Shown: piece by piece, positions 1 through 5,503 of the stretch
How the letters are laid out: every line of letters starts with the position of its first letter
How positions within the stretch are numbered: position 1 is the first letter of the stretch
Assembly: GCA_017849335.1 (NCBI GenBank)
Contig: JAFIHP010000138.1
Coordinates: forward strand, 1-5,503
Direction: 5' to 3'
From: Actinomycetales bacterium
Lineage (GTDB): Bacteria; Actinomycetota; Actinomycetes; S36-B12
Length of the DNA: 5,503 nt
Translations under genes and position numbers: made by a program
The notes under the pieces: model-generated
What the model was told of the DNA's origin: nothing
Databases searched by the model: none
What the model saw: the letters and a program-made list of their open reading frames with translations, nothing else

Positions 1-440
1 CAGGTCCGGTCGACGACCTTGACCTTGACCACCTCTTCGAGCTGACGGAGCTGGCCGGGGGTCAGCTCACCGTCGCAGATGACGGTGTCGGCACCCGTCG
101 CGACCACGATGTCACGGAGCTCGCGGGCCTTGCCGGAGCCCAGGTACGTCGCCGGGTCCGGCGAGGTCCGGCGCTGGATGACGCCCTCCAGCACGACCGA
201 TCCGGCCGTCTCGGCGAGCAGCGCCAGCTCGCGCAGGCTGCGCTCGGCATCCTGGACGGTTCCGTCGGTCCACACGCCGGCCAGGACGACGCGCTCCAGG
301 CGCACCTGCCGGTACTCGACCTCGGTGACGTCCTGGAGCTCGGTGGACAGGCCGACGACGCGTCGCAGCGCGTGCCGCTCCTCGAGTTCGAGGTCCCCGG
401 TCGCCGGGTCCGCACTGTGGTTCAGGTCATGGTCACTCAT
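1..440 (-). CDS. hflX: GTPase HflX, N-terminal part (cut by left window edge)
   Basis: HflX is a ribosome-associated GTPase that binds the 50S subunit and splits stalled or stress-inactivated ribosomes in the cytoplasm. Only the first 146 codons are present. They cover the N-terminal HflX domain: an acidic leader (residues 1-25), the helical ELALLAETAG stretch (71-80), VIQRR followed by PDPATYLGSGKA (about 87-105), ICDGELTPGQLRQLE (121-135) and VVDRT (142-146). These are the family's hallmark N-domain blocks. The GTP-binding G domain would lie beyond base 1. The start is taken as ATG at 440-438. An in-frame GTG lies 18 bases upstream (458-456) as an alternative. No Shine-Dalgarno is visible before either start, so a leaderless or weakly led mRNA is possible. 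It is transcribed divergently from the FUSC gene. The frame is open to the window edge with no defect. Family assignment is secure. Confidence 0.95.
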   Translation of the reverse strand, partial: MSDHDLNHSADPATGDLELEERHALRRVVGLSTELQDVTEVEYRQVRLERVVLAGVWTDGTVQDAERSLRELALLAETAGSVVLEGVIQRRTSPDPATYLGSGKARELRDIVVATGADTVICDGELTPGQLRQLEEVVKVKVVDRT

Positions 441-485
441 ATGGGACCAGCGTGGCACGGGCGACCGGCACGGCCAAACCGGCGC

Positions 486-491
486 TACCGT
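486..491 (+). promoter_or_regulatory. Candidate -10 element of a leaderless promoter for the FUSC gene
   Basis: The hexamer TACCGT fits the actinobacterial TANNNT -10 consensus and ends six bases before the GTG at 498. That spacing would place the transcription start on the first base of the start codon, the usual arrangement of leaderless actinobacterial mRNAs. No Shine-Dalgarno precedes this GTG, which agrees with leaderless expression. No convincing -35 hexamer is seen about 17 bases upstream. This is inferred from motif and spacing only; TANNNT has low information content. Confidence 0.5.
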
Positions 492-497
492 GCAGGC

Positions 498-1619
498 GTG
501 CCGGACGACCGCCCCGCCCCGCCCTCGCCGTCCCGCGACCGGCCGGACCGGGGCGGCTTGCAGTGGCGGCTGATGCTCACGGTGCTGGTCGGACTGTCCG
601 TGGGCGTGGGTGCCGCGTACCTGCTGGGGTTCGGGGAACGCGGCGCGCAGACCGGGATCGTCGCCGGGCTGACCTTCGCCGCGGGCAGCAGCGGGCGGCT
701 GCGCACCGCCCTGCCCGTCGCCGCGGTGCTCGGCGTCGTCGTGGTCGTCTACAGCAGCCTCGGTGCCGTCACGACGGGCCACGCATGGGCGGCCGCGCTC
801 GCGATGGCGTTCGTGGCCTTCACGACGAGCGTCATGACGGCCGCCCGGCCCGTCGGCCTGCTCGTGGGCATGGTCGCCTCGTACGCCTACTGGCTGGTCA
901 CGGCCGTCGGAGTCCTGCGGCACACACTGGTGCCGGGTGCCGCGGCCGACGTCGGCGTGCTGGGCGTCCTCGGCCTCGTCGTCGGGCTCCTTCTCGTCGC
1001 CCTGCGGGCACTCGGCGAGCAACTCGTCGGCTCCGCGCCCCCACCGACGGCGGAACGCCCCGCTCCGCCGTCCCTCGTCGGCCCGATCGTCGCGTCGGTG
1101 CGCACCTTCGACAGCCACGCTCGCGACGGCGTCCGCCGCGCCCTCGCCCTCGGCGTCGCGATGTTCGCCTTCCAGACGCTGGCCACGCACAACGCGTTCT
1201 GGGTGATGCTGACGGTGTTCGTCATCCTCGGCCCGGCCGGCCGGCCGTCGCCCTTGACCGCCGCGCGACGCGTGGTCGGCACCCTCGCCGGCGTGCTCGC
1301 AGCCGTCGCCGTCGCCCAGGTCCTGCCGTGGCCCGCCGTGCTTGCCATCTCCGTCGCGGCGCTGGCCCTGTCACTCGCGGCGTCCACCCGCTCGACGTCG
1401 GTGAGTGCCGCCTTCGGCGCGGCCGCCGCGGCGATGCTGGTCGCGCTGCCGAGCGGGGACTTCCTCGGCTACGCCGCAGCGCGGCTGGTCGACACGGTGA
1501 TCGGCGCGGCCATCGCGGTCGTGTGCGGGTGGCTGCTGTGGCCGGGCACGTCGGGAGACTCCTCGGTGCCGGACGGCCTCGCCGCCGACGCATCGACGAC
1601 GGGCATCAGCACGACCTGA
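498..1619 (+). CDS. FUSC family (fusaric acid resistance-like) integral membrane protein
   Basis: This is a 373-residue polytopic inner-membrane protein of the FUSC / aromatic acid exporter type. Members are proposed to export small organic acids or drugs; the substrate here is unknown. About six hydrophobic segments fall between residues 25 and 170. A proline-rich hydrophilic linker (about 171-210) follows, then a second hydrophobic half (about 213-348). The second half carries the family signature: a basic GVRRALALG start (211-219), the HNAFWVMLTVFVILGP block (231-246), then a T-x-x-RR-x-x-GT-x-x-G pattern (254-264). The tail after 350 is short, hydrophilic and Ser/Thr-rich. The frame stays open upstream to 372, but GTG 498 is preferred: it sits six bases after a TANNNT motif, removes overlap with divergent hflX, and leaves a charged cytoplasmic leader before helix 1. 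The next gene starts 43 bases after its TGA stop and may be cotranscribed. An aromatic-acid or other permease role is equally possible. Confidence 0.85.
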   Translation: MPDDRPAPPSPSRDRPDRGGLQWRLMLTVLVGLSVGVGAAYLLGFGERGAQTGIVAGLTFAAGSSGRLRTALPVAAVLGVVVVVYSSLGAVTTGHAWAAALAMAFVAFTTSVMTAARPVGLLVGMVASYAYWLVTAVGVLRHTLVPGAAADVGVLGVLGLVVGLLLVALRALGEQLVGSAPPPTAERPAPPSLVGPIVASVRTFDSHARDGVRRALALGVAMFAFQTLATHNAFWVMLTVFVILGPAGRPSPLTAARRVVGTLAGVLAAVAVAQVLPWPAVLAISVAALALSLAASTRSTSVSAAFGAAAAAMLVALPSGDFLGYAAARLVDTVIGAAIAVVCGWLLWPGTSGDSSVPDGLAADASTTGISTT

Positions 1620-1650
1620 GGGACACACTGGTGGTGGGGCAGTTCCCGCC

Positions 1651-1656
1651 AGGAGG
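1651..1656 (+). promoter_or_regulatory. Strong Shine-Dalgarno site for the small membrane protein gene
   Basis: A perfect AGGAGG lies six bases before ATG 1663. It fixes the start of the small membrane protein. It contrasts with the FUSC, glycosyltransferase and hflX starts in this window, none of which has a clear Shine-Dalgarno. No separate promoter is evident in the 43 bases after the FUSC stop. Confidence 0.85.
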
Positions 1657-1662
1657 TGGGTC

Positions 1663-2061
1663 ATGCGAGCCAGTCAGGTCATCGGTCTGGGACTGAGCGG
1701 GCTGGCCGTCCCGGTGCTTCTCGTCGGACTGCTCGACCCCCTCGAAGGCAGCCTGGCATTCGTCGTCGGAGGCGCGCTCCTGCTCTTCGCATACGCGACG
1801 TCGCGTATCCAGGTCCCTGCACTGGCGTGGGTCGGCTGGCTCGTGGCCGTCGTCGCCGGCGCGGCTGCGGTCGGCGGGGCGGTCTGGACGCAGACAGGAG
1901 GGCTCGACCAGGAAGCGGTACGCGGCGGCGCTCCCGCCTGGGTCCTTGTCCTCCTCGCCGTCTACGAGGCGGCCGTCGTCGTGACAGCGGCGGGCGCGGT
2001 GCAGTACGCCGTGCGGCTGGCACGCTCCCTGCGGGCGACAGCGCCGCGCGGTCGCCCCTAG
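1663..2061 (+). CDS. Small four-helix membrane protein of unknown function
   Basis: I do not recognise this 132-residue protein as a named family. It has four likely membrane segments, at residues about 7-24, 29-46, 53-75 and 91-115. A short loop (76-90, with acidic and Gly residues) separates the last two. A basic C-terminal tail rich in Arg (116-132) suggests a cytoplasmic C-terminus by the positive-inside rule. No catalytic motif, cysteine pair or cleavable signal peptide is evident. The start is supported by the AGGAGG at 1651-1656, and third-position GC bias fits a real gene. It follows the FUSC gene on the same strand by 43 bases, so it may be its operon partner, but nothing in the sequence shows a functional link. 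Its TAG stop overlaps, on the opposite strand, the TAG stop of the PrmC-related gene. That it is a coding gene is likely; its function is unknown. Confidence 0.75.
   Translation: MRASQVIGLGLSGLAVPVLLVGLLDPLEGSLAFVVGGALLLFAYATSRIQVPALAWVGWLVAVVAGAAAVGGAVWTQTGGLDQEAVRGGAPAWVLVLLAVYEAAVVVTAAGAVQYAVRLARSLRATAPRGRP
2033..2057 (-). terminator. Candidate GC-rich hairpin just after the PrmC-related stop
   Basis: GGGCGAC (2033-2039) and GTCGCCC (2051-2057) form a perfect 7-bp inverted repeat around an 11-base loop. It begins one base past the minus-strand stop at 2060-2058, where a terminator for the leftward operon would be expected. On the plus strand it lies in the last codons of the small membrane protein gene. 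There is no T-run on either side, so it would be a non-canonical terminator at best. In such GC-rich DNA, 7-bp stems also arise by chance. Confidence 0.3.
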
Positions 2062-2846
2062 TCGACGCGACGGCCGCGCGCGACGACCACGTCGTCGTCC
2101 ACGACGCAGTCCGTCACCAGTCCCGCGCCCGCCAGCGCCGCCATCGTCGCGTCGGCCTGCCGGTCCGAGGTCTCTACGAGCACGACGCCGTCGGTGCACA
2201 GCCAGGCCCACACCCCGGCCGCGATCCGCCGATGCACGTCGACGCCGTCGGGCCCTCCGTCCAGCGCCACGGGGTGCTCGTGCTCCCGCGCCTCCGCCGG
2301 CAGGGTCGCGATCGAGCCGGTCGGCACGTACGGCGCGTTGACGACGAGCACGTCGACGCTCCCGCACAGCTCGGCCGGCAGCGCGTCGAACAGGTCACCG
2401 AGGTGGACACGGCCCCCGAACGGCGCCAGGTTCGCCTCGGCGCAGGCGGTCGCTCGGGGATCGACGTCAGCAGCATGCAGCGAGCGGATCGAGCCGGGGC
2501 GAGTGCCCGAGGCGATCGCGACGGCGAGGGCGCCGGCCCCACAGCACAGGTCCACGACCACCGCCGGCTCTCGTGTGTCGACCTCGTCCACGGCGACCCG
2601 TGCGAGCACCTCGGACCGCCGCCGCGGGACGAACACCCCGGGCGACACGGCGATCCGCCGGCCGCAGAACCGCGCCCAGCCGACGACCTGCTCCAGCGGC
2701 TCGCCCGCCATCCGCCGCCGCGCCAGCTCCCACCGGGTCGCGTCGTCGGTCGCGCTCTCCGCGATGACCGACGCCTCGTCCTCGGCCCAGACGCACCCGG
2801 CGGAACGCAGCGCCGCGACGAGCTCGGGCGACGCCGGGGAGGTCAC
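2058..2846 (-). CDS. PrmC/HemK-related putative protein-(glutamine-N5) methyltransferase paralog
   Basis: This is a class I SAM-dependent methyltransferase of 262 residues, related to PrmC (release factor methylation) and PrmB (ribosomal protein L3). A short helical N-domain holds the block RFCGRRIAVSPGVFVPRRRSE (59-79), typical of the actinobacterial PrmC-related subfamily. SAM motif I is VVVDLCCGAGAL (96-107) and AADVDP (125-130) is the next strand. The active-site position reads NAPYVP (170-175) where PrmC and PrmB have NPPY. LDGGPDGVDVHRRI (195-208) and the late E-T-S-D-R-Q (225-230) also fit the family. The start is GTG 2846, which overlaps the dapF TGA in a GTGA, implying translational coupling. 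The open frame continues upstream to 3047, but that stretch is an Arg-rich shadow of dapF. The substrate is unknown. It could be mistaken for the true PrmC, which in actinobacteria usually lies next to prfA; a separate prmC elsewhere is expected. Confidence 0.88.
   Translation of the reverse strand: MTSPASPELVAALRSAGCVWAEDEASVIAESATDDATRWELARRRMAGEPLEQVVGWARFCGRRIAVSPGVFVPRRRSEVLARVAVDEVDTREPAVVVDLCCGAGALAVAIASGTRPGSIRSLHAADVDPRATACAEANLAPFGGRVHLGDLFDALPAELCGSVDVLVVNAPYVPTGSIATLPAEAREHEHPVALDGGPDGVDVHRRIAAGVWAWLCTDGVVLVETSDRQADATMAALAGAGLVTDCVVDDDVVVARGRRVD
2081..2097 (+). terminator. Candidate short hairpin downstream of the small membrane protein gene
   Basis: CGACGAC (2081-2087), a CAC loop and GTCGTCG (2091-2097) form a perfect 7-bp stem with a 3-base loop, starting 20 bases after the plus-strand stop at 2061. 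It could end the rightward transcript, but no T-run follows. The same bases encode an Asp-Asp-Asp-Val-Val-Val-like run in the PrmC-related protein, whose GAC and GTC codons are each other's reverse complements. The palindrome may therefore be purely a coding by-product. Confidence 0.2.
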
Positions 2847-3703
2847 GCGGGCTGATCGACCGGGACCAGCGCCGTGCCGCGCGCCACGAGCTCCGCTGGG
2901 CCGCGCAGGAGGAGCGACCCCTCGGTGCTCTCGGTGACGTGGACGGTGCCACCCGGCACATCGACCTGCCACGTCGTCTCGCCGGCCGTGTCCGGCTCCG
3001 CCCGCCGACGGGCTGCCCAGGCGACTGCGCAGGCGCCGGTGCCGCACGACCGCGTCTCGCCGACACCGCGCTCGTGGACCCGCATCGCGACGTGGCGCTC
3101 GCCGCGCTCGACCACGAACTCGACGTTGACGCCCTCCGGGAACACTGCGGCCGGTTCGACGACGGGCGCGGACCGCAGGTCGCCAGCATCGGCCAGGTCG
3201 TCGACGACGGCGACCGCGTGCGGGTTCGGCACCAGGACCCCGGTCGCCGGCCAGCTGTGCTCGCCCACGACCACGTGCGGCAGCGCGCGCACGCGCGGGG
3301 TCGTGGCATGACCCATGTCGACGGTGATGGTCCCGTCGTCGTGCAGCGTCACGCTGCGCAGCCCACCGCGCGTCGCGATGACGACCTCGGTCGAGGTGAG
3401 CAGGCCGGCAGCGTCCAGGTAGCGCGTGAAGACGCGTGCGCCGTTACCGCACATCTCGGCGACCGACCCGTCGGCGTTGCGGTAGTCCATGAAGAACTCG
3501 GCCAGGCCGGCGAGCTCGGCGTAGTCCGGGACGTGCTCGGTGCGCACGACGCGGAGGACGCCGTCGCCGCCGATGCCCGCATGCCGGTCGCACAGCCAGC
3601 GCACCTGCTGCGCGGACAGGTCGCGGCGGCCGTCCAGGTCGGGCACGAGCACGAAGTCGTTGCCCGTCCCGTGCCCCTTGACGAAGGCAAGCTCGCGCGA
3701 CAT
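2843..3703 (-). CDS. dapF: Diaminopimelate epimerase
   Basis: DapF interconverts LL- and meso-2,6-diaminopimelate without a cofactor. This is the penultimate step of lysine synthesis and the source of meso-DAP for peptidoglycan in organisms that use it; it is a cytosolic enzyme. The protein has 286 residues, the usual family length. It shows the N-terminal GHGTGNDFVLVPD (10-22), HAGIGGDG (41-48), the first active-site block MCGNGARVFTRYL (84-96) with catalytic Cys85, VPNPHAV (158-164), and the second block SCGTGACAVAW (219-229) with catalytic Cys220. The pair of cysteines acts as the two-base proton shuttle. The ATG at 3703 gives the canonical N-terminus. Only a weak GAGCGG-like ribosome site precedes it. 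The glycosyltransferase stop lies 5 bases upstream and the PrmC-related start overlaps its TGA, so it is the third gene of a compact operon. It looks fully intact. Confidence 0.97.
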   Translation of the reverse strand: MSRELAFVKGHGTGNDFVLVPDLDGRRDLSAQQVRWLCDRHAGIGGDGVLRVVRTEHVPDYAELAGLAEFFMDYRNADGSVAEMCGNGARVFTRYLDAAGLLTSTEVVIATRGGLRSVTLHDDGTITVDMGHATTPRVRALPHVVVGEHSWPATGVLVPNPHAVAVVDDLADAGDLRSAPVVEPAAVFPEGVNVEFVVERGERHVAMRVHERGVGETRSCGTGACAVAWAARRRAEPDTAGETTWQVDVPGGTVHVTESTEGSLLLRGPAELVARGTALVPVDQPA

Positions 3704-3708
3704 GCCGC

Positions 3709-4833
3709 TCAGCGTACGGCCCCCGCCTCGCGGTAGGCGTCAGCGACGATCTCGAGGACGTGCGGCCACGCCTGCTCCGGCACCGTGACCCGGTTGTGGG
3801 CAGCGATGCGCTCCCGCAGCGCCCGGTCTTCCCCGAGCCGGACGAGTGCCCGGGCCAGCCCGCCGTCGTCGGCGGCCAGGAGTCCTTCGATGCCGTCGCG
3901 GACGAACTGGCCGGTCCCGGTCTGAACCCGCGCCACCACGGGCAGACCGGCCGTGCGGGCCTCGAGGGCGGCGAGCCCGAACGACTCGCGCACTGAGGGC
4001 TGGACGTAGACGTCCGCGTGGGCGAACACGTCGAGGATCCCCGGCCGGTCCAGGCGCCCGGCGAAGAGGATGGCGTCGTCCAGCCCGCGCTCGTGCACCC
4101 ACCGCTGGGCTCCGGCGCGCTCGGGCCCGTCGCCGACCAGGGTCGCGGTCAGCCGCACGTGCGGCGGCAGCGCGTTCGCTGCTGCGGCGAGGATGCGGAC
4201 CAGCGGCATCGTGCGCTTGCGGGGGGCCATGCGCATCACCGTGACGACGCGGAGCTCCCCCGGGCCCGCGTCGACGGGCGCGACCTGCCAGTCCGACGGC
4301 TCGATGCCGTTCGGGACGACGAGCACCCGCCCCGCCCGCGGCACCGACGCCGCGATCCGCTCGGCCGCGACGTCGCTGACGGCCGAGAGCCGGGCGCCCC
4401 AGCGGGTCCAGCGCACCAGGACATCCGAACCCGCGAACGCCGGCCGGGCGAGCGGCCCCCAGATGCTGTGGACCGTGACGAGCGTCGGCAGCCCCCGCCG
4501 CGTGGCGGCGCGCACCGCACCCCACGCGAACGGCGACACCACACCGGCGTGGACGTGCACGACGTCGGGCCGATCACGGTCCAGCACGCGGCCGACCTCA
4601 TGGACGGTGCGCGGGTGCACGGGCAGCTCGAAGGGCAGGTGCGCGGCCAGGCGGGAGACAGGCAACCCGTCGACGATGTCCTCGCCGGCGAAGACGGCGT
4701 CATGCCCGGGCGTCGCCGTGACCACGCGGACGTCGTCCCCCGCCCCCGCCTGACGGCCGGCGAGCGCCGCGACCTGCGTTTCGATGCCACCGGTTCGCGG
4801 CGCGTAGCAGTCGCTGACGTGGACGATGCGCAC
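3709..4833 (-). CDS. GT4-type glycosyltransferase (GT-B fold)
   Basis: This 374-residue protein is probably a retaining transferase that moves a sugar from a nucleotide donor to an acceptor at the cytoplasmic face of the membrane. It has no membrane segment or signal peptide. The N-terminal acceptor domain opens with MRIVHVSDCYAPRTGGIETQ (1-20), where the glycine pair binds near the donor phosphate, and continues with DVVHVHAG (90-97) and VTVHSIWG (119-126). The C-terminal donor domain follows VVPNGIE (172-178) and has RMAPRKR (201-207, with the expected Arg and Lys), LVGDGPER (232-239), LFAGRLDR (256-263) and the EX7E motif in RESFGLAALEA (Glu283 and Glu291). All hallmark residues are present. 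The start is GTG 4833, 9 bases after the SDR stop, with no clear Shine-Dalgarno, so coupled translation is likely. Donor and acceptor cannot be read from sequence; mannosyl- or glucosyl-transfer to a lipid or envelope glycan is possible but unproven. Confidence 0.9.
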   Translation of the reverse strand: MRIVHVSDCYAPRTGGIETQVAALAGRQAGAGDDVRVVTATPGHDAVFAGEDIVDGLPVSRLAAHLPFELPVHPRTVHEVGRVLDRDRPDVVHVHAGVVSPFAWGAVRAATRRGLPTLVTVHSIWGPLARPAFAGSDVLVRWTRWGARLSAVSDVAAERIAASVPRAGRVLVVPNGIEPSDWQVAPVDAGPGELRVVTVMRMAPRKRTMPLVRILAAAANALPPHVRLTATLVGDGPERAGAQRWVHERGLDDAILFAGRLDRPGILDVFAHADVYVQPSVRESFGLAALEARTAGLPVVARVQTGTGQFVRDGIEGLLAADDGGLARALVRLGEDRALRERIAAHNRVTVPEQAWPHVLEIVADAYREAGAVR

Positions 4834-4842
4834 CCCGCGAGG

Positions 4843-5503
4843 CTAGGGCACGCGCAACCGGGCGCGGCGGGCCCGGGCGCCCACGTGGTCGACGTAGCGG
4901 TCGAACACCGTCGGTGCGAGGGACGCGAACCTGCCCACTGCCTTCATCTCGGCCGTGACCACCACGCGATGCCGGCCGCGTCGCGTCGCGTCGACCAGTT
5001 CGCGGGCGACGCGCTCCGCGGACACCGGATGCGCGCCGTCCGACAGGGCGAGCAGCTCCGGCGGCTTGAGCGGCTGCTCCGCCGCGAGCATCTTCGTGTC
5101 GACGTCGGGCGGATACACGACGGTGACGGTCAGGCCGCGCGGGCGGTACTCCTGGCGGAGGACCTCGGCGAGGCCACGGACGGCGAACTTGGTCGGCCCA
5201 TAGGCGCCGTAGCCGAAGACACCGAAGAGCGCCGCCGCCGAGGACACGCACGTGATCGTTCCGCCGGGGGACGCCAGCAGGTCCGCCAGGCACTGCCGGA
5301 TCGGCCAGACCGTGCCGAAGTAGTTGACCTCCATCTGCCGACGCAGCTCGTCGTCCGGCAGGTCCTCGAAGTAGCCCGGCCGCGTGATCCCGGCGGAGGT
5401 GACCAGGGAGCGCACCGGTCCGTGCGTCGCCCGGGCGGCAGCGACCGCCTCCGCTACCTGGGCCGGGTCGCTGACGTCCGCGCGGAGTGCCACGACGCCG
5501 GGC
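4843..5503 (-). CDS. Short-chain dehydrogenase/reductase, 3-ketodihydrosphingosine reductase-like (N-terminus outside window)
   Basis: This is an NAD(P)(H)-dependent oxidoreductase of the SDR superfamily. About 219 C-terminal residues are visible, and the frame stays open through base 5503. The N-terminal glycine-rich cofactor motif is therefore beyond the edge. Numbering from the GTG at 5493, which is unlikely to be the true start, it shows ADVSDP (5-10), the strand-4 block LVTSAG (30-35), the helix-4 Asn57 in MEVNYFGT, Ser85 in CVSSAA, and Tyr98/Lys102 in GAYGPTKFA. The full catalytic set is intact. The block VVYPPDVDTKML (125-136), followed by a PLKPPELLALSDGA-like stretch and VSAERVARELV, resembles KDSR-like SDRs, which reduce a 3-keto group on long-chain lipids. 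SDR membership is certain; the KDSR-like subgroup is likely, but the true substrate is unknown, since such proteins also occur in bacteria without known sphingolipids. It is the first visible gene of the leftward operon, 9 bases before the glycosyltransferase. Confidence 0.88.
   Translation of the reverse strand, partial: PGVVALRADVSDPAQVAEAVAAARATHGPVRSLVTSAGITRPGYFEDLPDDELRRQMEVNYFGTVWPIRQCLADLLASPGGTITCVSSAAALFGVFGYGAYGPTKFAVRGLAEVLRQEYRPRGLTVTVVYPPDVDTKMLAAEQPLKPPELLALSDGAHPVSAERVARELVDATRRGRHRVVVTAEMKAVGRFASLAPTVFDRYVDHVGARARRARLRVP

Noticed and set aside
441..497. A -10 element for hflX on the minus strand in the divergent gap
   Set aside because: The best candidate (CACGCT, about eight bases before the ATG) departs from TANNNT at its first base, and no supporting -35 is clear, so it is not listed as a feature.
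452..1696. A 414-codon plus-strand open frame overlapping the FUSC gene
   Set aside because: Its translation is Arg/Gly/Ala/Pro-rich with no domain. It is the frame-shifted shadow of the FUSC gene, whose own frame has clear membrane helices and a family signature.
1606..2367. A 253-codon minus-strand open frame antisense to the small membrane protein
   Set aside because: It has Arg-rich composition and no motifs, and it overlaps both the well-supported small gene and the 3' part of the PrmC-related gene in another frame.
1656..2855. A 399-codon plus-strand open frame running past the convergent junction
   Set aside because: It is low-complexity Arg-rich protein, antisense to the PrmC-related gene. 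Long antisense frames are expected in GC-rich DNA because stop codons are rare there.
2847..3047. A 67-codon N-terminal extension of the PrmC-related protein
   Set aside because: The extension is Arg/His/Gly-rich shadow of dapF. The GTG at 2846 gives a family-length protein and the classic GTGA overlap with the dapF stop.
2939..3736. A 265-codon plus-strand open frame antisense to dapF
   Set aside because: dapF on the minus strand has both catalytic cysteine blocks, so this frame is its shadow.
5491..5493. GTG as the true start of the SDR gene
   Set aside because: Starting here would remove the cofactor-binding glycine motif that SDRs need. The frame stays open to the window edge, so the gene continues beyond it.

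Overview
This is a GC-rich window, with strong G/C bias at third codon positions. It carries recognisable actinobacterial genes: HflX, a DapF, a PrmC-related methyltransferase of the actinobacterial paralog type, a GT4 glycosyltransferase and a probable leaderless promoter. An actinobacterium fits best, possibly of the Micrococcales; the genus cannot be fixed from sequence reading alone. Seven protein genes fill almost the whole window. Two are cut by its edges: hflX at the left and the SDR gene at the right. I saw no tRNA, rRNA, CRISPR array, insertion sequence or integrase, and no gene-free stretch longer than 57 bases.

Layout. Bases 1-440 (minus) hold the N-terminal part of hflX, a ribosome-associated GTPase. 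A 57-base divergent gap carries a candidate leaderless promoter for the rightward pair. That pair is a FUSC-type membrane protein (498-1619) and a small four-helix membrane protein of unknown function (1663-2061). The pair meets a leftward four-gene run head-on at 2058-2061, where the two opposing stop codons share one CTAG. In transcription order the leftward run is: a KDSR-like short-chain dehydrogenase (4843-5503, N-terminus outside the window), a GT4 glycosyltransferase (3709-4833), dapF (2843-3703) and a PrmC-related protein-glutamine methyltransferase paralog (2058-2846). Gaps in the run are 9 and 5 bases, followed by a 4-base GTGA overlap, so it looks like a tightly packed operon.

Function. 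dapF makes meso-diaminopimelate for lysine and/or cell wall synthesis. The methyltransferase coupled to it probably modifies a translation-related protein, but its substrate is not known. The dehydrogenase and glycosyltransferase could act on lipid or envelope substrates, but their partnership is inferred only from adjacency. dapF and hflX are commonly close neighbours in actinobacteria; here the rightward membrane-protein pair lies between them. Overall this is mostly ordinary chromosomal housekeeping sequence. The points worth a second look are the methyltransferase with a changed NPPY motif, the KDSR-like/GT4 pair, the leaderless promoter, and the convergent junction with its shared stop and hairpins. 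No clear new system is visible.
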